A DNA stretch of 64,000 nt, taken from contig CAKOGP040002203.1 of NCBI GenBank assembly GCA_933822405.4, forward strand, positions 62,001-126,000, given 5' to 3'. A program made the translations under genes and the position numbers. Below, one piece after another: positions 38,207-48,688 of the stretch. Position 1 is the stretch's first letter. Each line of letters opens with the position of its first letter. The notes under the pieces are model-generated. The model saw nothing but the letters and a program-made list of their open reading frames with translations. It made no database searches and was not told the DNA's origin. The stretch comes from Cylindrotheca closterium (Eukaryota > Bacillariophyta > Bacillariophyceae > Bacillariales > Bacillariaceae).

Positions 38207-40238
38207 TTAAACATACACCCGGACGCGGCTGCATCCACCGTCTGGGTAGATAGAGAGTCGAACATGGGTTACAGGAGACTTGGTATTTTGGATTTGATCT
38301 TGGCAAAACTCATGTTCGGCATTGGGCGACATGCGAGTCCGAGACACCAATGGGAACCATTTCAAAGAGTCCGAGGCCGAAGACTTCCAAAAAGACTCTT
38401 CGTCACCTTCCTTGCTGTCAAGGTAGCAACCTTCCAGCAAAATACTTTCTGGATAATTTCCCAAAAAGTGTTTGGTATCCAAAATAATCTTTTTGATTTC
38501 TGTGGCCTGCTTGCCCAATTTCAAAATGGCCCAATCATTCAGTGGAGTATCCATGAGCTTCGTGGTGGGACAGGATTGAATCACCGAAGGTCGGTGAGAA
38601 TGTCGGGCGGTTTCCCAACCATCCCACATGCCCCCGCCGAGGGTTGGTTGAATCAGTCTCCATGGTTCTCCATAGTGCTTGTTGGAGCAAGCGACACCCT
38701 TGCCGCCATTGACATCGCAGGATACTTCTAGGAATTCCTTGGCTGCCACACGAGATGGCAGTTCTCCTTTGGTGGAAGTATGCGAGACCACGGTGCACAC
38801 GGGACCAGTGGTAATGGGCATGTAAAGATCTACCGTTTCGGTAATCTTTTGTTTTTTCGTAGCTGGTTCCTCCACCACTGCCGCGTCTTGTTCGGATTCT
38901 TCCTTGACTTCCACGGCCCAGAATCGCATGCGTGCGACTCCACCATCGGGAAAGTAATTGAGCTTGACCCAAGTTGGTGACTTGGCATCATGCTCAAGTT
39001 CCAAAGGTTCGCTGAGAGGAAAGTAGTGATAGCGAGTCGCTTCGTGTCCTGGTTTCAGGGGAGATCGTGGCAAAATTTCCGTAAATTTCAGCGCCGCAAT
39101 CGCATCCTTGGCTTGTTGTACTTCGGTTGGGTTGTGTCCCGTACCCTGGCGTCCACCCGCCAACAATCGTTGGACACCATTGGGCAATTGTTCAATGACA
39201 GAAACCGGATTGGTCACTGCAGATGCCAGTTCAATGCTGACTTGGGGAGTTTGATTGCCCGTAAAGTGAGCGGTATCCAATTCAATGCCCACCAACTGTA
39301 GCTTGGAGGTTTGGGACTTGGTGGACAGTGGTGCCGCCGAGGTCCAATAGGGGACACCCAATTGGACGAGGCACCAGTCGTGGCCTTCTTCGCGTCGGCG
39401 ACGAGATTCCCAACCATCCATGACTTTGCCCTAACAAAGTTTTAAGATTAAGGGAAAAGAAACAGAAAGAGAAGGGGCGTTAGACGTTGCATTCAATGAT
39501 TCAATGACATTGTACTAAACACGATACAAACATATATAAACATACCTGTTCGCAATAGGCATCCTCATCAAATTCGGCTTCGGAATCCTTGAGGAGATTG
39601 TCCGCCTTGGCAAACCATTCATCGGTTGCAAACAAAACTCGAGCTCCAAACGAAGCACTGCATAGATTGACAGCGTTGGATGGAATGTCGGAAGCATAAA
39701 AGCGTCCCTTGGGCTCGGCAACGTCCAGTCCACCAATGAAACTGACAGAGTGAGACAAGGTTCGGTTGTGCTGTGGCTTGGGTGCAGCTTGTGGTTCAGC
39801 AACAGGAGCAGCAGCTGTGTTAAGCTCGGGACTGGAGATGACACTGGTGAGTTTGCGCTTGGCATCATTGTTGTTGTTGTTGTTGTTGTCGTTAGCTTCA
39901 GCAATGCTGCTGCTGCTGCTAGCGTCAATCATTTCGTTGGGGACTTCTACAGTGGTCATGCTGATGGCTGGAATGTTTTGGTCTTGTTTGTCTTGGGGAT
40001 AAAGTTCTTTTGTTTCTGGTGTTTCTTCTTCTGATACTAATGCTACGATTGATTCAGTAATATCAATGATGGGGGCTTTAGATGCTGATAGTTTAGTGTG
40101 GATGTGCTGAAGCTGACGTAAGCAATGTTGTTGGGGATGTGATTGATTTATGTGAAGAAAACTGTGTGACGAGTGTGGAACAAGAATGAAAAATAGGGAG
40201 ACTCCGAGCCGTGCAAAGTGGTATCCAACTTTTTCCAT
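38207..40238 (-). CDS. ALLC: Allantoicase with N-terminal leader and low-complexity extension (two exons)
   Basis: The enzyme hydrolyses allantoate to ureidoglycolate and urea in purine breakdown. Exon 1 is 39546-40238 and exon 2 is 38207-39430. The intron starts GTATGT and ends TTGTTAG, phase 0, and gives CEQ-GKVMDGWESRRRRE. The product is 638 residues. The two tandem allantoicase domains are visible. The first runs from DVAEPKGRFYASDIPSNAV, through GHDWCLVQLG, to PTWVKLNYFPDGGVARMRFW. The second runs from EVSCDVNGGKGVACSNKHYG, through MWDGWETARH and NDWAILKLG, to HVRLSIYPDGGCSRVRVYV. About 165 residues precede the first domain: a hydrophobic leader (VSLFFILVPHSSHSF) and a disordered stretch with a seven-Asn run. 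Most allantoicases lack this, so it may be routed through the secretory pathway or plastid. Confidence 0.92.
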
Positions 40239-41500
40239 CGAAATTCAACTACGAAGGTGGTGGAAATATGCCGAGGTATTTTGCGAGGTTTGTGGCTGGA
40301 AACCTACGATCAGACCCAACTAGGTGGCCGACCGTTAAATTCGAACTCTTTCGATAAATTCTTCTTTTTCTGCGCCAATCAGAATCGATAGGTGGTGGAG
40401 GAGGAAACATAATTAAGCTCATCGTGACGTGTGCGAAAGTGCACGTGAGAGGATTTGTGAGAGCATGAGAAGGCGATGGTGATGGTTGGTTGCTGGATGG
40501 TTTGATGGTTGCTTGAGGGTTTGATGGTTTGCACGATGTCGTGATGGATATGAGGAGAGTGTCGACGAGTGAGGTTTGATGATGATGTTGATGATAATGA
40601 TGATGCCTTAGACTATACAAATGAGAACCGTCAGTGAATCACATCTCTTTTTTGGCACGACCCTGTCCAAAATTCAGAACGACACCTACAATCAGCCGCA
40701 ATGATGCTTGGAATCATGGTACATTCAACATGGAATCATAAGATAGGAATAGGAGACGGCGGCAACTGTTGCCGCGGGCTATCGAGCGGTCTGGTTTGCT
40801 GAGGCAATCATCTTCTGACTGTTCCCTTAGTTGGTGTGGATCTCCAAACACGTTTTCCTACTTATCCCATTGGATGATGGATTTTTCAAACTCTCTAGCG
40901 TAGCTAATAGATTGGCATTAGAAGATGAAGATTGTGTGTGTGAGAGAGAATGCAAAATCAGCAGTCACTCATCACACAATATATGCACAGTAGCCCGAGG
41001 CATCAGAGTCCGAAGACAATTTCCATATCTCAAAACCAACCAATACGGTGGTCTGGGTGCATGCGCTCTGATGTTGAATCTCCTCACTCCTCACACACCA
41101 CCAAGTCCAAATATTGCTACATATAATATAAAGAGTAGTACAGTCAGTTTTGAAAATTTCAGAATCCAATCGGTACCGGTAATCAGATGTTGAAAGGCAT
41201 GTTATCTAGCTAGGTATGTCGAGAATTCCGCATCTTCCGATACATAGAGTACTGCAATCAGCACGATGGTTGAAATTTTCAGCATCCAATCAGGTACTTC
41301 CTGGATCCAGCAATGGCGTGTCCAGAACATTTTTTTACGGTGATTGAAAATTTCAGCATCCAATCAAAAGTGAGAACCTTGACGAAAATGGATTTCATGA
41401 TGTTGAGCACACGACGCTCACAATTTCAAATCTTTCTCCGAAAGGAACTAAAAGGATACACACAAGTCCAATTCGACACCTTATTTGCCATCCCATAATC
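40239..41500. promoter_or_regulatory. Divergent intergenic region with three TTGAAAATTTCAGCATCCAA copies
   Basis: This region separates starts at 40238 (minus) and 41501 (plus). The near-identical 22-mers TTGAAAATTTCAG[AC]ATCCAATC lie at 41150-41171, 41270-41291 and 41344-41365. A TACCGGTA palindrome lies at 41174-41181, directly after the first copy. No gene is seen. Confidence 0.5.
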
Positions 41501-41803
41501 ATGATTCACTTTTCGCGCATCACTTCTTCCGCATCATCTTTGCTACTCTTCCTTGTGCTCCTACTTGCCAGCATGACCGAACCAACAAACGCAGGTCCCA
41601 TTGCTGCTGGCAGTGGTGTCGCCATGTGCTACTCTGCCTGCAATGCCGGTTACGTTACTTGCATGGTTGGCTGCGGATTGGTTGCAGGAGTGGCAGGTCC
41701 CATGGCAGTACCAGCCGCAGCAGGGTGCTCGACCACGCAAGGGGCTTGCATGGCGGCCTGTACCACTGGTGGATTGGTGGCTTTGGTTACTCCAACTCCT
41801 TAA
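41501..41803 (+). CDS. Small cysteine-rich secreted protein, ZYS3-like
   Basis: This 100-residue protein starts at ATG 41501. Residues ~1-31 are a strong signal peptide (SLLLFLVLLLASMTEPTNA). The mature ~69 residues begin GPIAAGSGVAMCYSACNAGY and continue with VTCMVGCG, PAAAGCSTTQGACMAACT and a C-terminal ALVTPTP. This pattern (AGPIA start, paired cysteines in C-x3-C spacing, Gly/Ala-rich spacer, 'GACMAAC' and a 'PTP' end) is the one I know from short proteins annotated as zygote-specific Zys3-like in algae and fungi. The role is unknown; a disulfide-stabilised extracellular or membrane-active peptide is plausible. Three copies of a 22-bp motif lie upstream. Confidence 0.75.
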   Translation: MIHFSRITSSASSLLLFLVLLLASMTEPTNAGPIAAGSGVAMCYSACNAGYVTCMVGCGLVAGVAGPMAVPAAAGCSTTQGACMAACTTGGLVALVTPTP

Positions 41804-42461
41804 AAAAGATTGATGAGCGTGCATTTGCATTCTTCAAATGCCTACTACCTATATAATCCTGCTGCAAACATTCAGTATGTGGCAACAACAAAAGAAAGTG
41901 TCAAACTGGAAATTGTCGGAGCGTAAGTGGAACCTCTTTCACTTATTTCAAGAAGAACGGAGTACATCGTCGTACTGTACCGTATAGTAATATCGAAAGG
42001 CATTTATTGCACTGATACTAAACTCTCTAAGATGCATTTCATGACAAGGAAATTGTGCTCCCATAGTTATCGTGTTATGTGGAATTGGTCCAAGTACTGG
42101 ATTCACTATCGTTTGCCTTCCTTATTGAGGAATGTCATCTGAGTCACATGTTTCGAACTTGCTATTAAAGCTATGGACGAAAAAATGCAATGATAGCATA
42201 ATTCTACCGTATGCTTCGTCCCTCACTGTTACAAATCGAGTGGGAAACATTTTCTTTGTCAATGAATACGCGTGGCGAGTATATGATCCTACCAGCTTTT
42301 TCATCATGCCAAAGCGGTAGAGATCATTTTCTGTCGTTCAGTTGATCATCCAAGGCTCACACCCACATACCAAGGATTCTATGTATATTATATGTTCAAA
42401 GAATAAAGAATAGTATCACTTTTAGACCCCACACACGACTGTGGCTTTGGAAACTTCAATC
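41804..42461. other. Convergent intergenic region, no gene seen
   Basis: This stretch holds the 3' sides of the Cys-rich gene and the TLC gene. Only short unsupported ORFs are present. Confidence 0.4.
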
Positions 42462-43337
42462 TTAATCCTTCTTTTTCGTAGCTGTATCATCTGCTTGTTC
42501 GTCATCATCATCATCATCATCATCCCCTTTGTCCTTGGCCCCACTCAATGCTCGAACCAGCTTCTTGACCATGAATGCAAACCACGTTGTCTGCAATGCA
42601 CAATGAATCACAGTAAACATGGTACCGACACTGGCCATTGCCAGACCATCCTTGGCTCTCATGTCATGGAATCCAAGGGTCACCCATTCTCGAATGATCA
42701 TGGGCATTGGAACCACTCGGACCGCCGTAAACGTCAAAAAGAATATTAGATTCGTAATCGTCATGGTAGTTCCACTCGATGGATACCCCGACGTCAAAAA
42801 GAATTGACGCAAATTCAAAAAAAAGGTAGAAAACTCGCAAAACTGCAGCAATGTAGTTTGCCATTGCATACTTCGGAGATAGGCTGACAAGAACCAGGCC
42901 GCACACGAGGCGATATGATGTACCACATAGGCAGTTTCCAAGTCTTCGTATGTTTTGGCGTAATCGGCAATCATGTAACCCGCAAAGAATCCCTGATAAA
43001 AGGCTGGCCAGATTTCATCGTAAAAGGCAATCTTTTGCAGATTGTGTCCTTCCGAATATCCCAAAGCAATCAGCGTCGGCAAACCAAAGCAATGAACCGC
43101 CGCATGTACCGTCGAAGGGAAGATACACAGAAAGCTTGTTCTCTTGTAGGGTGTCAACTTTTCCATGTTCTGATACAGCGCCGACGACTTGAAGAATTTT
43201 GGGAGAATCAGCTTCTCCACGGTAAAGTAAGTGGCAAAATAGGTGACAATGCTGGCGCCAACGCCCATTAAAAAGTGGGGAGGAATGATAGCATTGCTGA
43301 GCTCGCCACTCCCAATCGCAAGAGTGGAAAAGGACAT
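42462..43337 (-). CDS. TLC (TRAM-LAG1-CLN8) domain membrane protein
   Basis: This 291-residue protein has its start taken at ATG 43337 (MSFSTLAIG); the codon nine bases upstream is GTG. Six or seven membrane helices are visible. TLC landmarks are all present: STVHAAVHCFG after the second helix, FFAGYMIADYAKTYEDLETA, the HHIAS motif (AYVVHHIASCAAWFLSAYL) and CEFSTFFLNLRQFF. This order matches the TMEM56/TLCD family more than ceramide synthases, which carry the Lag1 motif with two adjacent His and additional Asp residues. Family members affect membrane lipid composition. The C-terminus is an acidic Asp run (encoded by GAT repeats) followed by KKKD, which could act as an ER-retrieval-like signal (inference). 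Confidence 0.85.
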   Translation of the reverse strand: MSFSTLAIGSGELSNAIIPPHFLMGVGASIVTYFATYFTVEKLILPKFFKSSALYQNMEKLTPYKRTSFLCIFPSTVHAAVHCFGLPTLIALGYSEGHNLQKIAFYDEIWPAFYQGFFAGYMIADYAKTYEDLETAYVVHHIASCAAWFLSAYLRSMQWQTTLLQFCEFSTFFLNLRQFFLTSGYPSSGTTMTITNLIFFLTFTAVRVVPMPMIIREWVTLGFHDMRAKDGLAMASVGTMFTVIHCALQTTWFAFMVKKLVRALSGAKDKGDDDDDDDDEQADDTATKKKD

Positions 43338-43907
43338 GACTGACACTGCTTGTATTGATTCAATGAGTGCTAAGGTCGTTGATGACGATTATAATGATGA
43401 TGATGATGATGATGCTGACAATAAAATAACAGTGCCTATACTGTCATTTCAGAGGCAAAAAGCTTACACGTGGAGCGTCTTTATTCGCGGTTCAAACCAT
43501 TCATTGCTCACATTTCAAAATTCAAAAGCCCAATGACTGTACCGGTAATGCATTGACTTCCAGTATAAAATAATGATTCCACAAACATTTCCTAAATTAC
43601 TGTAGTTGCAATGGTAAAAGCAGCAGGATTCTCGATGATGAAACCAACATCAGGACTAAGGATGATGACAAATGACGCGGTCTGCATCATGCTACCATAA
43701 CGATAACGCATTGTCTCGCATAGCTCAAATATGGCAGGGATTCATTGAATCTTGTACATTCCAGCAGCCTTGGGCTCGTCGTGTATTGATACTCAAACAA
43801 GGGTGTCTCTTTTCAGTGTGTCTCTTCCTCTCAAAATAGTACAACAATATTGTGTGTAACCATGTATATCATATCATATCATATCACATCATATCACATC
43901 ACATCAA
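43338..43907. other. Intergenic with TACCGGTA and an ATATC/ATCAC microsatellite
   Basis: TACCGGTA is at 43540-43547, about 200 bp upstream of the TLC start. A (ATATC/ATCAC)n microsatellite runs 43863-43907 up to the stop of the lipid-kinase gene. A GATGATGATGATGATG run is at about 43396-43413. No gene is seen. Confidence 0.5.
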
Positions 43908-45479
43908 TCAATCTTCACAGACCAATCTTGGTGGTAACAAGGTAACAAATCGCACCGGTTCTTGGAGGACTTGTAGCTCGACCTTTTGCGCCAATCCCAT
44001 GCTTTCGCCCGAATGTTGCACCGGATGTCCATCGACATCGTGAATTTCCACGGAAAATTGCGTCCCAATAAAGTCCAAACATCCCATTTCGGAATTCCGA
44101 TAGGCTCCGGAAAAGATTTGCGGAATATTCATCACGCCCATCAGAGGATGAATCCGACCAATTCGGATTTGACATCCATTTTCCGAGAGGCGCGCAAAGG
44201 GAAACAACTTTAGATTGCCACCATAAAAGGGAGTCGTCGACACTGCCACAATACCCGCTCGTCCCTTGTAAAGAAGTGTTTCCTTATCGTCTTCGTCGAG
44301 TCGAATGCTCCGTACCACATCTCCTCGTCGGTGATCCACCCACAACGCAGGTTTTGTGGTGGTGACCTCCAAGGACAGCGAATGAGAATTATTGGACATC
44401 AACTTGGGCAGAGTCCGGGTAAACAAGGCCACGGTATATCCCCATACCGAACTGAATTTGTTCTTCCAAAATTTGGATTTGGACGACCAATCTTGGAGTT
44501 CCTTGTAATCTTGCAGCATGAGCGAATCAATGCCCATGCCGGCAAAGAAACAATAGACTTGTTGTTCGACGGTCAATTCTCCATCAGAATCAGAGGAGGT
44601 AGAGGTAGCCGTCACCTGCATCAATGGCACGTCCACAATATCCACTTGATCATGATTGTTGTCCCCCATTTTCTGTTCTTGTTCCATTCGTTGGGCAATC
44701 TCCAACAGTTGCTCCAAAACTTCTTCAATGGCTTGCAATCGTTTACGTTTCCGCCATCTTCGACGAGGATTGCATCCAATGACCGTTCCCAATGCATTTC
44801 CTGTTCCCATGGCTAGATAGCCAATAAAGGGAAGAGGTTTGGAGGATTGGTGGTGATGGTCCACATAATCGTACCACAGCTGAAGGACCGTGGTCAGAGT
44901 GCCATCGCCACCAATCGGTACCACCACTTGAGGTGGATTCTGTTGGAGTTCGGCCACTGCTTGCTGGGCCTCTTGGTAATTGGAAGTGGCATAGACTCGC
45001 ATGTGTTTATGTGACGAGGAAAGTTTTTGAATCGCTTTCACCATGGCCCTATTGACACCCTTGGCATTGGAATTCAAAATGACGGCAATTCCTTTTGGTA
45101 CTACAGTGGTACTACTACTAGTAGTACCACTCTCAAAGTTATTGTTCAATTGCAATATTTTTCGTGGAATATCCTCCTTTTGTTCATCATTGTCATCATC
45201 ATTGTCATCCTCGTCGTCCAACATGGTGGGCATTTTGCTAGGCAATTGTGCCACATTCAATGTCGTAGAAATAGAATTTGTAGTACCAGTAATAGTAGTA
45301 GGCGCAACATTGATGGATCGTTGCACAAAAGCTTCTGCCGATGATGGTGTGGACATCAATAATGACATCAAGCATCCGACGATCAGGCTCCATCTGACGA
45401 TAGGCTGAGGAGGAGAAACACGACTATGACTTACTTGGCTCAAGTCGTTGAACCAAGAAGGTGATGGTAAAGTCTTCAT
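43908..45479 (-). CDS. Diacylglycerol/sphingosine kinase-like lipid kinase with plastid-type leader
   Basis: This 523-residue protein starts at ATG 45479 (MKTLPSPSWF); an upstream in-frame GTG at 45527 is not used. The hydrophobic leader (WSLIVGCLMSLLMSTPSSA) ends EAF-VQRS, the Phe-after-cleavage pattern of diatom plastid import. The DAGK_cat domain starts near residue 130: GIAVILNSNAKGVNRAM, then the nucleotide-binding PIGGDGTLTTVL and the second motif AMGTGNALGTV. The C-terminal half has FFAGMGIDSLMLQDY (equivalent to 'gfDa.v'), STTPFYGGNLKLFPFARL and DVDGHPVQHSG ('DGE' region, with Asp-Gly-His in place of Asp-Gly-Glu). Members phosphorylate diacylglycerol, ceramide or sphingoid bases with ATP. 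The substrate is not decidable by eye. A basic insert RRRWRKRKRLQ follows the GTGNALG motif. Confidence 0.87.
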   Translation of the reverse strand: MKTLPSPSWFNDLSQVSHSRVSPPQPIVRWSLIVGCLMSLLMSTPSSAEAFVQRSINVAPTTITGTTNSISTTLNVAQLPSKMPTMLDDEDDNDDDNDEQKEDIPRKILQLNNNFESGTTSSSTTVVPKGIAVILNSNAKGVNRAMVKAIQKLSSSHKHMRVYATSNYQEAQQAVAELQQNPPQVVVPIGGDGTLTTVLQLWYDYVDHHHQSSKPLPFIGYLAMGTGNALGTVIGCNPRRRWRKRKRLQAIEEVLEQLLEIAQRMEQEQKMGDNNHDQVDIVDVPLMQVTATSTSSDSDGELTVEQQVYCFFAGMGIDSLMLQDYKELQDWSSKSKFWKNKFSSVWGYTVALFTRTLPKLMSNNSHSLSLEVTTTKPALWVDHRRGDVVRSIRLDEDDKETLLYKGRAGIVAVSTTPFYGGNLKLFPFARLSENGCQIRIGRIHPLMGVMNIPQIFSGAYRNSEMGCLDFIGTQFSVEIHDVDGHPVQHSGESMGLAQKVELQVLQEPVRFVTLLPPRLVCED

Positions 45480-46006
45480 TGTAAATCTATGTAACGTTTG
45501 TTTGTTGATTTTGTTTGTTTGTTTCACTGTACCAAAAGTTGAGGTCTATGATTTGCGTTTTTTCTTCCTGACACTTGTATTTTTTCAACGGAAGTTTTCA
45601 TTTTCTCAAAACTTCCCGACCATCCGATGGACAGCCGGACGGACGGACACATTTTCGCCTCGCATACAGCAGACAGACGGGCCCAAATGCAAATGAAACG
45701 TCATTCTTTGTCCATCTGGTTTCCCATAAGTAGTAAAGGATGACCTGGCTTCGGCCATGTTCCACGCGGTGTTCGATTTCTTGTTTTCTGTAAAAAGGCT
45801 ACGAGCCCATCTGACTCTCATTGCGTTTTATATATGACCGGAGGAAGAACCCTGGTGTCAACTAAATATGTCAACACCGAACAAGGATCGTGACTCTTGA
45901 AAGTCATTCAAAAGCTGCCAACGAACGAACGCCATTGAATGATTCATTCATTGTTTTTTCTTCCCTGATTGAAGGACGATATCCAAACAAAGGCAGTAAC
46001 TCAAAA
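45480..46006. promoter_or_regulatory. Divergent intergenic region
   Basis: This 527-bp region between the lipid kinase (minus) and the small coiled-coil gene (plus) has no gene. It contains TTTGTTTGTTTG near 45506-45524 and CGGACGGACGGA at about 45635-45650. Confidence 0.35.
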
Positions 46007-46288
46007 ATGGATCCCCGTGCCGAACGCAAGCAAAAGAAAAAGAAGAAGTCGGGTGTCCGCACCAAGTTCATGATTGAATCCCTGCGCAAGGACTACTACG
46101 CTCTGCGAGATGAGAATGACCGCCTGCGGGAAATTGTCCAAAACAACCTTCCCAAGGACGTGGCCGATGGAATTTTGGCGGATTGCTTTGATTTGACATC
46201 ACCTTCTGCCAAGATCACCAGCGTCGATGATATTGATGCCAAGATGCAGGGAATGGGAATTGATGAGGGTGATGAAGATGAAGATTAG
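46007..46288 (+). CDS. Small basic-region/leucine-zipper-like coiled-coil protein
   Basis: This 93-residue protein starts at ATG 46007; the frame is open to 45890 but that codon is TTG. The N-terminus is strongly basic (RAERKQKKKKKSGVRTK), followed by a coiled coil with leucines at heptad spacing (ESLRKDYYALRDENDRLREI), then NNLPKDVADGILADC and an acidic tail (DEGDEDED). The order basic region, short zipper, acidic tail resembles bZIP-like factors. The bZIP hallmark N-x7-R is absent, however, and the zipper is only about three heptads, so it may be a dimeric partner or an unrelated nuclear protein. A missing 5' exon is possible. Confidence 0.6.
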   Translation: MDPRAERKQKKKKKSGVRTKFMIESLRKDYYALRDENDRLREIVQNNLPKDVADGILADCFDLTSPSAKITSVDDIDAKMQGMGIDEGDEDED

Positions 46289-47212
46289 AAACGGGAAAAA
46301 AGGTATTATTTTGTCGAGTCTACTCTAGTTTCTTAGGGAAGACACTTTCTACAACAAGCACACGCACACAAATCACACGCACGCACGCAAATCACACCAT
46401 ACACACACAAATCAAACACGAGATACTACGATAAATAACTACTACGAAACAAGATAAAGAAGTATAACATATATTGAACATTCCATCATCATCATCATTG
46501 ACATCATGTTGCCTGAATTTTTTTACTTTTCACCAAGTTGAATCAATCATCTTGAGTTTGGTCACCTTCGTTTCATATAAAACGCATGCATGCGCTATAT
46601 GATTAAGCAAGATATAGAAGTTGTTGAACGTTCCATCATTTTGGTCTACCGGTATATTCTGTCCTTGATTGCTCTTTGATTGGACGGTTTGCCAGTACTG
46701 TACTGTAGGAGTATACATGATTACCAATCAATCGTCAGAAACTGCAAGAATAGGTAGGCGGTCTTAGTAGTATTGCCGTGGAAACAAAAATTGATATGTT
46801 ACGATCTAAATAGTATTCAGCCAGTCGATGCTTATTGTTAGTATTATAGGCCAAGTTCACAATAGCATCACCTACCATTCATTCAAGTATTGACTAGATT
46901 CTTGGAGTATGATCCTATCAGAAGAAACCGTATTAGGTAGTCACTGGCTGACGAAGCCATGTATCTACTACGGTAGTAGTATTGATACCATTGAGTATTA
47001 GATACTAGGACTAGTAAGTATTGGTTCACATCATCATCACCACTAGTAGCTGCTGACAATAAAAGAGTAAGATGGTCTTTTGTATGTATAAAATCAGTAT
47101 TTCTTTACTCGTCACTCAATAATTCCACGACAAACAAAATCCCCTCGACAAATAGTTTTAAAATATATTGCATGCATGCATGTAGTACTCATGCATACAT
47201 GCATGCTGGATC
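46289..47212. other. Convergent intergenic region, microsatellite and hairpin, no gene seen
   Basis: A CACGCACACAAAT/CACACAC-rich tract lies at about 46357-46412 and TACCGGTA at 46647-46654. A self-complementary run GCATGCATGCATG ... CATGCATACATGCATGC (about 47171-47208) could form a hairpin just past the stop of the oxidoreductase gene. Confidence 0.45.
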
Positions 47213-48688
47213 TTACGTCAGTCGTTCTTTGCCGTGCCATTTGGTTCTTCCATCGTCCAAATGACCATACCTATCCACTCCTCGTGGTTGATACTGCTGT
47301 TGACTGTTGCTCTTGGTCGTCGCCCACGGTGACATTTCTTCGGCCATGTCTTCGCTGAGATGATCGACCGTAATTGGTGGTTCGTTTCTGCCACCATAAT
47401 TCTTTTGATGAATGGGATCCATATCGGGTGGCAACAAGATCCGGGCCCCATTCAATTTGCCCGATTCCAAACAGGCATCCACCAATTCCAAATCCTGCAG
47501 GGCGTCTTGGGGAGTGTTGAAGCGCGGGACATGATTTCCATACTGAATACTGTCAGAGAATGCAAGAATGTCACTGTCCAATCCACCAAAGGGAATGTCC
47601 TGGTGATATCGATCGCTGGCATTTTCGACAGACAGTCGATAAAACCCATTGCCGCTGCCTCCACTGCCACCAGCACTATTGCCATTGCTTGGATTGCCTT
47701 CATACAATCGTTTTAGTACCATTCTCCCCTGACTTCCAATCACTTCGAGTTCAAATTCATTTTGGGTCGACGCGTACGTGACACTCACCGTTCCTTGGAT
47801 TTCTCGGTCCCAAGTCACTTGGGCCGTCATGGTATCCAACGATGGAATGTGGGGCGTTTGGCTGCTGGTGTGCGCACTGACGCACAGGGGGGACCCAAAG
47901 AGTCTTTGGAGCATGCTACTCGCGTGCACAAAGGCTTCCACAATCATGCCGCCGTACCAATCGGGCTGATTCCGCCACATGGCTTCACTGTAATGGGACG
48001 ACTTGAGAAAGGGTGCCCGCACCTTCAACGATACCAAAAAGGGTTTGCCGATCTCTTCCATGGCCTTGTGAGAAAATCGAACGGCGGACGCGTATTTGTA
48101 ATCCCCGGCCACGTTCCAAACCAAATCGTCTTCAAAGGCTGCTTCGTATTCTTCCATAAGGGCGTGGGCTTGATCCATGGACACTGCCAGTGGCTTTTCG
48201 CTGAGGACGTGTTTGCCCGCCTGCAAGGCTTGGAGTACCATGTCCGACTGGACGTCAATCGGTGTACTCAAAATCAAAGCATCAATGTGTGGGGACTTCA
48301 AAATCTCTTCAAAGGAGTCGGTGGGCATGGCACCATTCATTTGAGATGCCAAACTGGCCGCATTTTCAAAATTCCGACTCCACACCGCCACACAGCGAAC
48401 ATTTTGTTCCAATTGTTGCAAGACCGGTGCATGAGATCCAGCGGCCAAAAGGCCAGCTCCAATGAGAGCGACTTTTAGTGGAGGAGGAGAGTGGTTGCTT
48501 TGTTGATACTGATGATGATGATGAGGATGAGAGCGCCGACTGCTGCTGAGTAATTTTGTGCTTGATGATCTTAGGCTTGATCTCGTATTATAATCGTGAT
48601 GCAAGGCACTGATGTTGCTGATGTTGCTGATTGATACCAACAGGCATATCAGACACCACCGTAGTAATAGGCGAAGCATCACCATCAT
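47213..48688 (-). CDS. Gfo/Idh/MocA-family oxidoreductase, copy 1
   Basis: This 491-residue NAD(P)-dependent sugar-type dehydrogenase is counted from ATG 48688 (MMVMLRLLLRW); the frame extends to a GTG at 48748. The hydrophobic N-terminus (LLLRWCLICLLVSISNIS) suggests a signal peptide or anchor, followed by a His/Ser-rich linker. The Rossmann fold begins at VALIGAGLLAAGSHAPVL, then CVAVWSRNFENAASLASQM, DALILSTPIDVQ and the family lysine motif GKHVLSEKPLAVSM. The C-terminal substrate domain shares long identical blocks with copy 2 (VRAPFLKSSHYSEAMWRN, WYGGMIVEAFVHASSML, HIPSLDTMTAQV). Family members oxidise or reduce sugars and polyols; this substrate is unknown. A Gly/Ser/Asn-rich loop (GNSAGGSGGSGNG) interrupts the C-terminal domain. 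Confidence 0.87.
   Translation of the reverse strand: MMVMLRLLLRWCLICLLVSISNISNISALHHDYNTRSSLRSSSTKLLSSSRRSHPHHHHQYQQSNHSPPPLKVALIGAGLLAAGSHAPVLQQLEQNVRCVAVWSRNFENAASLASQMNGAMPTDSFEEILKSPHIDALILSTPIDVQSDMVLQALQAGKHVLSEKPLAVSMDQAHALMEEYEAAFEDDLVWNVAGDYKYASAVRFSHKAMEEIGKPFLVSLKVRAPFLKSSHYSEAMWRNQPDWYGGMIVEAFVHASSMLQRLFGSPLCVSAHTSSQTPHIPSLDTMTAQVTWDREIQGTVSVTYASTQNEFELEVIGSQGRMVLKRLYEGNPSNGNSAGGSGGSGNGFYRLSVENASDRYHQDIPFGGLDSDILAFSDSIQYGNHVPRFNTPQDALQDLELVDACLESGKLNGARILLPPDMDPIHQKNYGGRNEPPITVDHLSEDMAEEMSPWATTKSNSQQQYQPRGVDRYGHLDDGRTKWHGKERLT

Noticed and set aside
46007..46288. Calling the small basic coiled-coil protein a bZIP transcription factor
   Set aside because: The invariant N-x7-R of the bZIP basic region is missing and the zipper is short, so I left it as bZIP-like.
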